From: a virus
Length of the DNA: 36,549 bases
Reading direction: 5' to 3' (one strand)
Virus record (IMG/VR): IMGVR_UViG_3300050821_023953
Coordinates: 1 to 36,549 of that record
Shown: positions 36,541-36,549 of the stretch, one piece after another
Position numbering within the stretch: the stretch's first letter is position 1
How the letters are laid out: the number at the start of each line of letters is the position of its first letter
Position numbers and translations under genes: made by a program
Notes under the pieces: model-generated
What the model was told of the DNA's origin: nothing
Seen by the model: the letters and a program-made list of their open reading frames with translations, nothing else
Databases searched by the model: none

Positions 36541-36549
36541 GACGGCGTC

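Noticed and set aside
1-36549. tRNA or rRNA genes
   Set aside because: I saw no cloverleaf-like segment or conserved rRNA stretch; gaps are too short and are filled by repeats.

Overview
The window is almost the whole of a transposable, Mu-like tailed phage or prophage. Every gene I can support reads on the minus strand. Early functions lie at the high-coordinate end and virion genes run down to coordinate 1. Head genes follow the Mu order: gp25-like, gp26-like, small terminase (gp27), large terminase (gp28), portal (gp29/DUF935), gpG, protease with nested scaffold (I/Z), decoration, major capsid (T), gp36-like. The tail genes instead resemble those of long-tailed phages and gene transfer agents: tail terminator, two paralogous major tail proteins, assembly chaperone with an apparent frameshift, tape measure, BR0599/DUF2163, NlpC/P60, large tail hub. 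It is therefore a Mu-type siphophage in layout. The transposase gene is probably just beyond the right edge; the last ORF may be its C-terminus.

Host: features point to Verrucomicrobiota (Pedosphaera-like), by inference only. Secreted or structural proteins are rich in Thr/Asn. One lipoprotein ends in a domain with the LEAS-x-DF-x-x-W...FYR pattern common in that phylum. Many intergenic gaps hold short interspersed repeats of kinds I associate with such genomes.

Layout, high to low coordinates. 36.5-30.2 kb: early genes (possible transposase tail, SH3-like membrane protein, MuB ATPase, zinc-ribbon miniprotein, Gam nuclease inhibitor, DUF2786 protein, two sigma-4-like HTH proteins, small unknowns). 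30.2-27.0 kb: small proteins, a MuF-like head protein fused to a HExxH metallopeptidase, a DUF551-like protein and an HTH protein. 26.7-24.2 kb: the expected lysis slot, with two lipoproteins and a class 3 lipase but no endolysin I can recognise. 24.2-13.9 kb: packaging and head, including a cold-shock protein. 13.9-1.7 kb: tail, including a candidate Acb2/Tad1-type nucleotide sponge (anti-CBASS/anti-Thoeris). 1.7-0 kb: a secreted alpha/beta hydrolase.

Genes are tightly packed with many ATGA, GTGA, TGATG and TAATG junctions, so translational coupling is likely. A subset of highly expressed virion genes lacks a Shine-Dalgarno site and carries an A/C-only leader, which also marks the internal scaffold start.

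The most unusual signal is a dense population of at least ten families of short repeats. It includes eight arrays of exactly three 9-bp GACAAAGTG units spaced by 3 bp. They sit precisely between stop and start codons or are read in frame as protein tails, starts and linkers.
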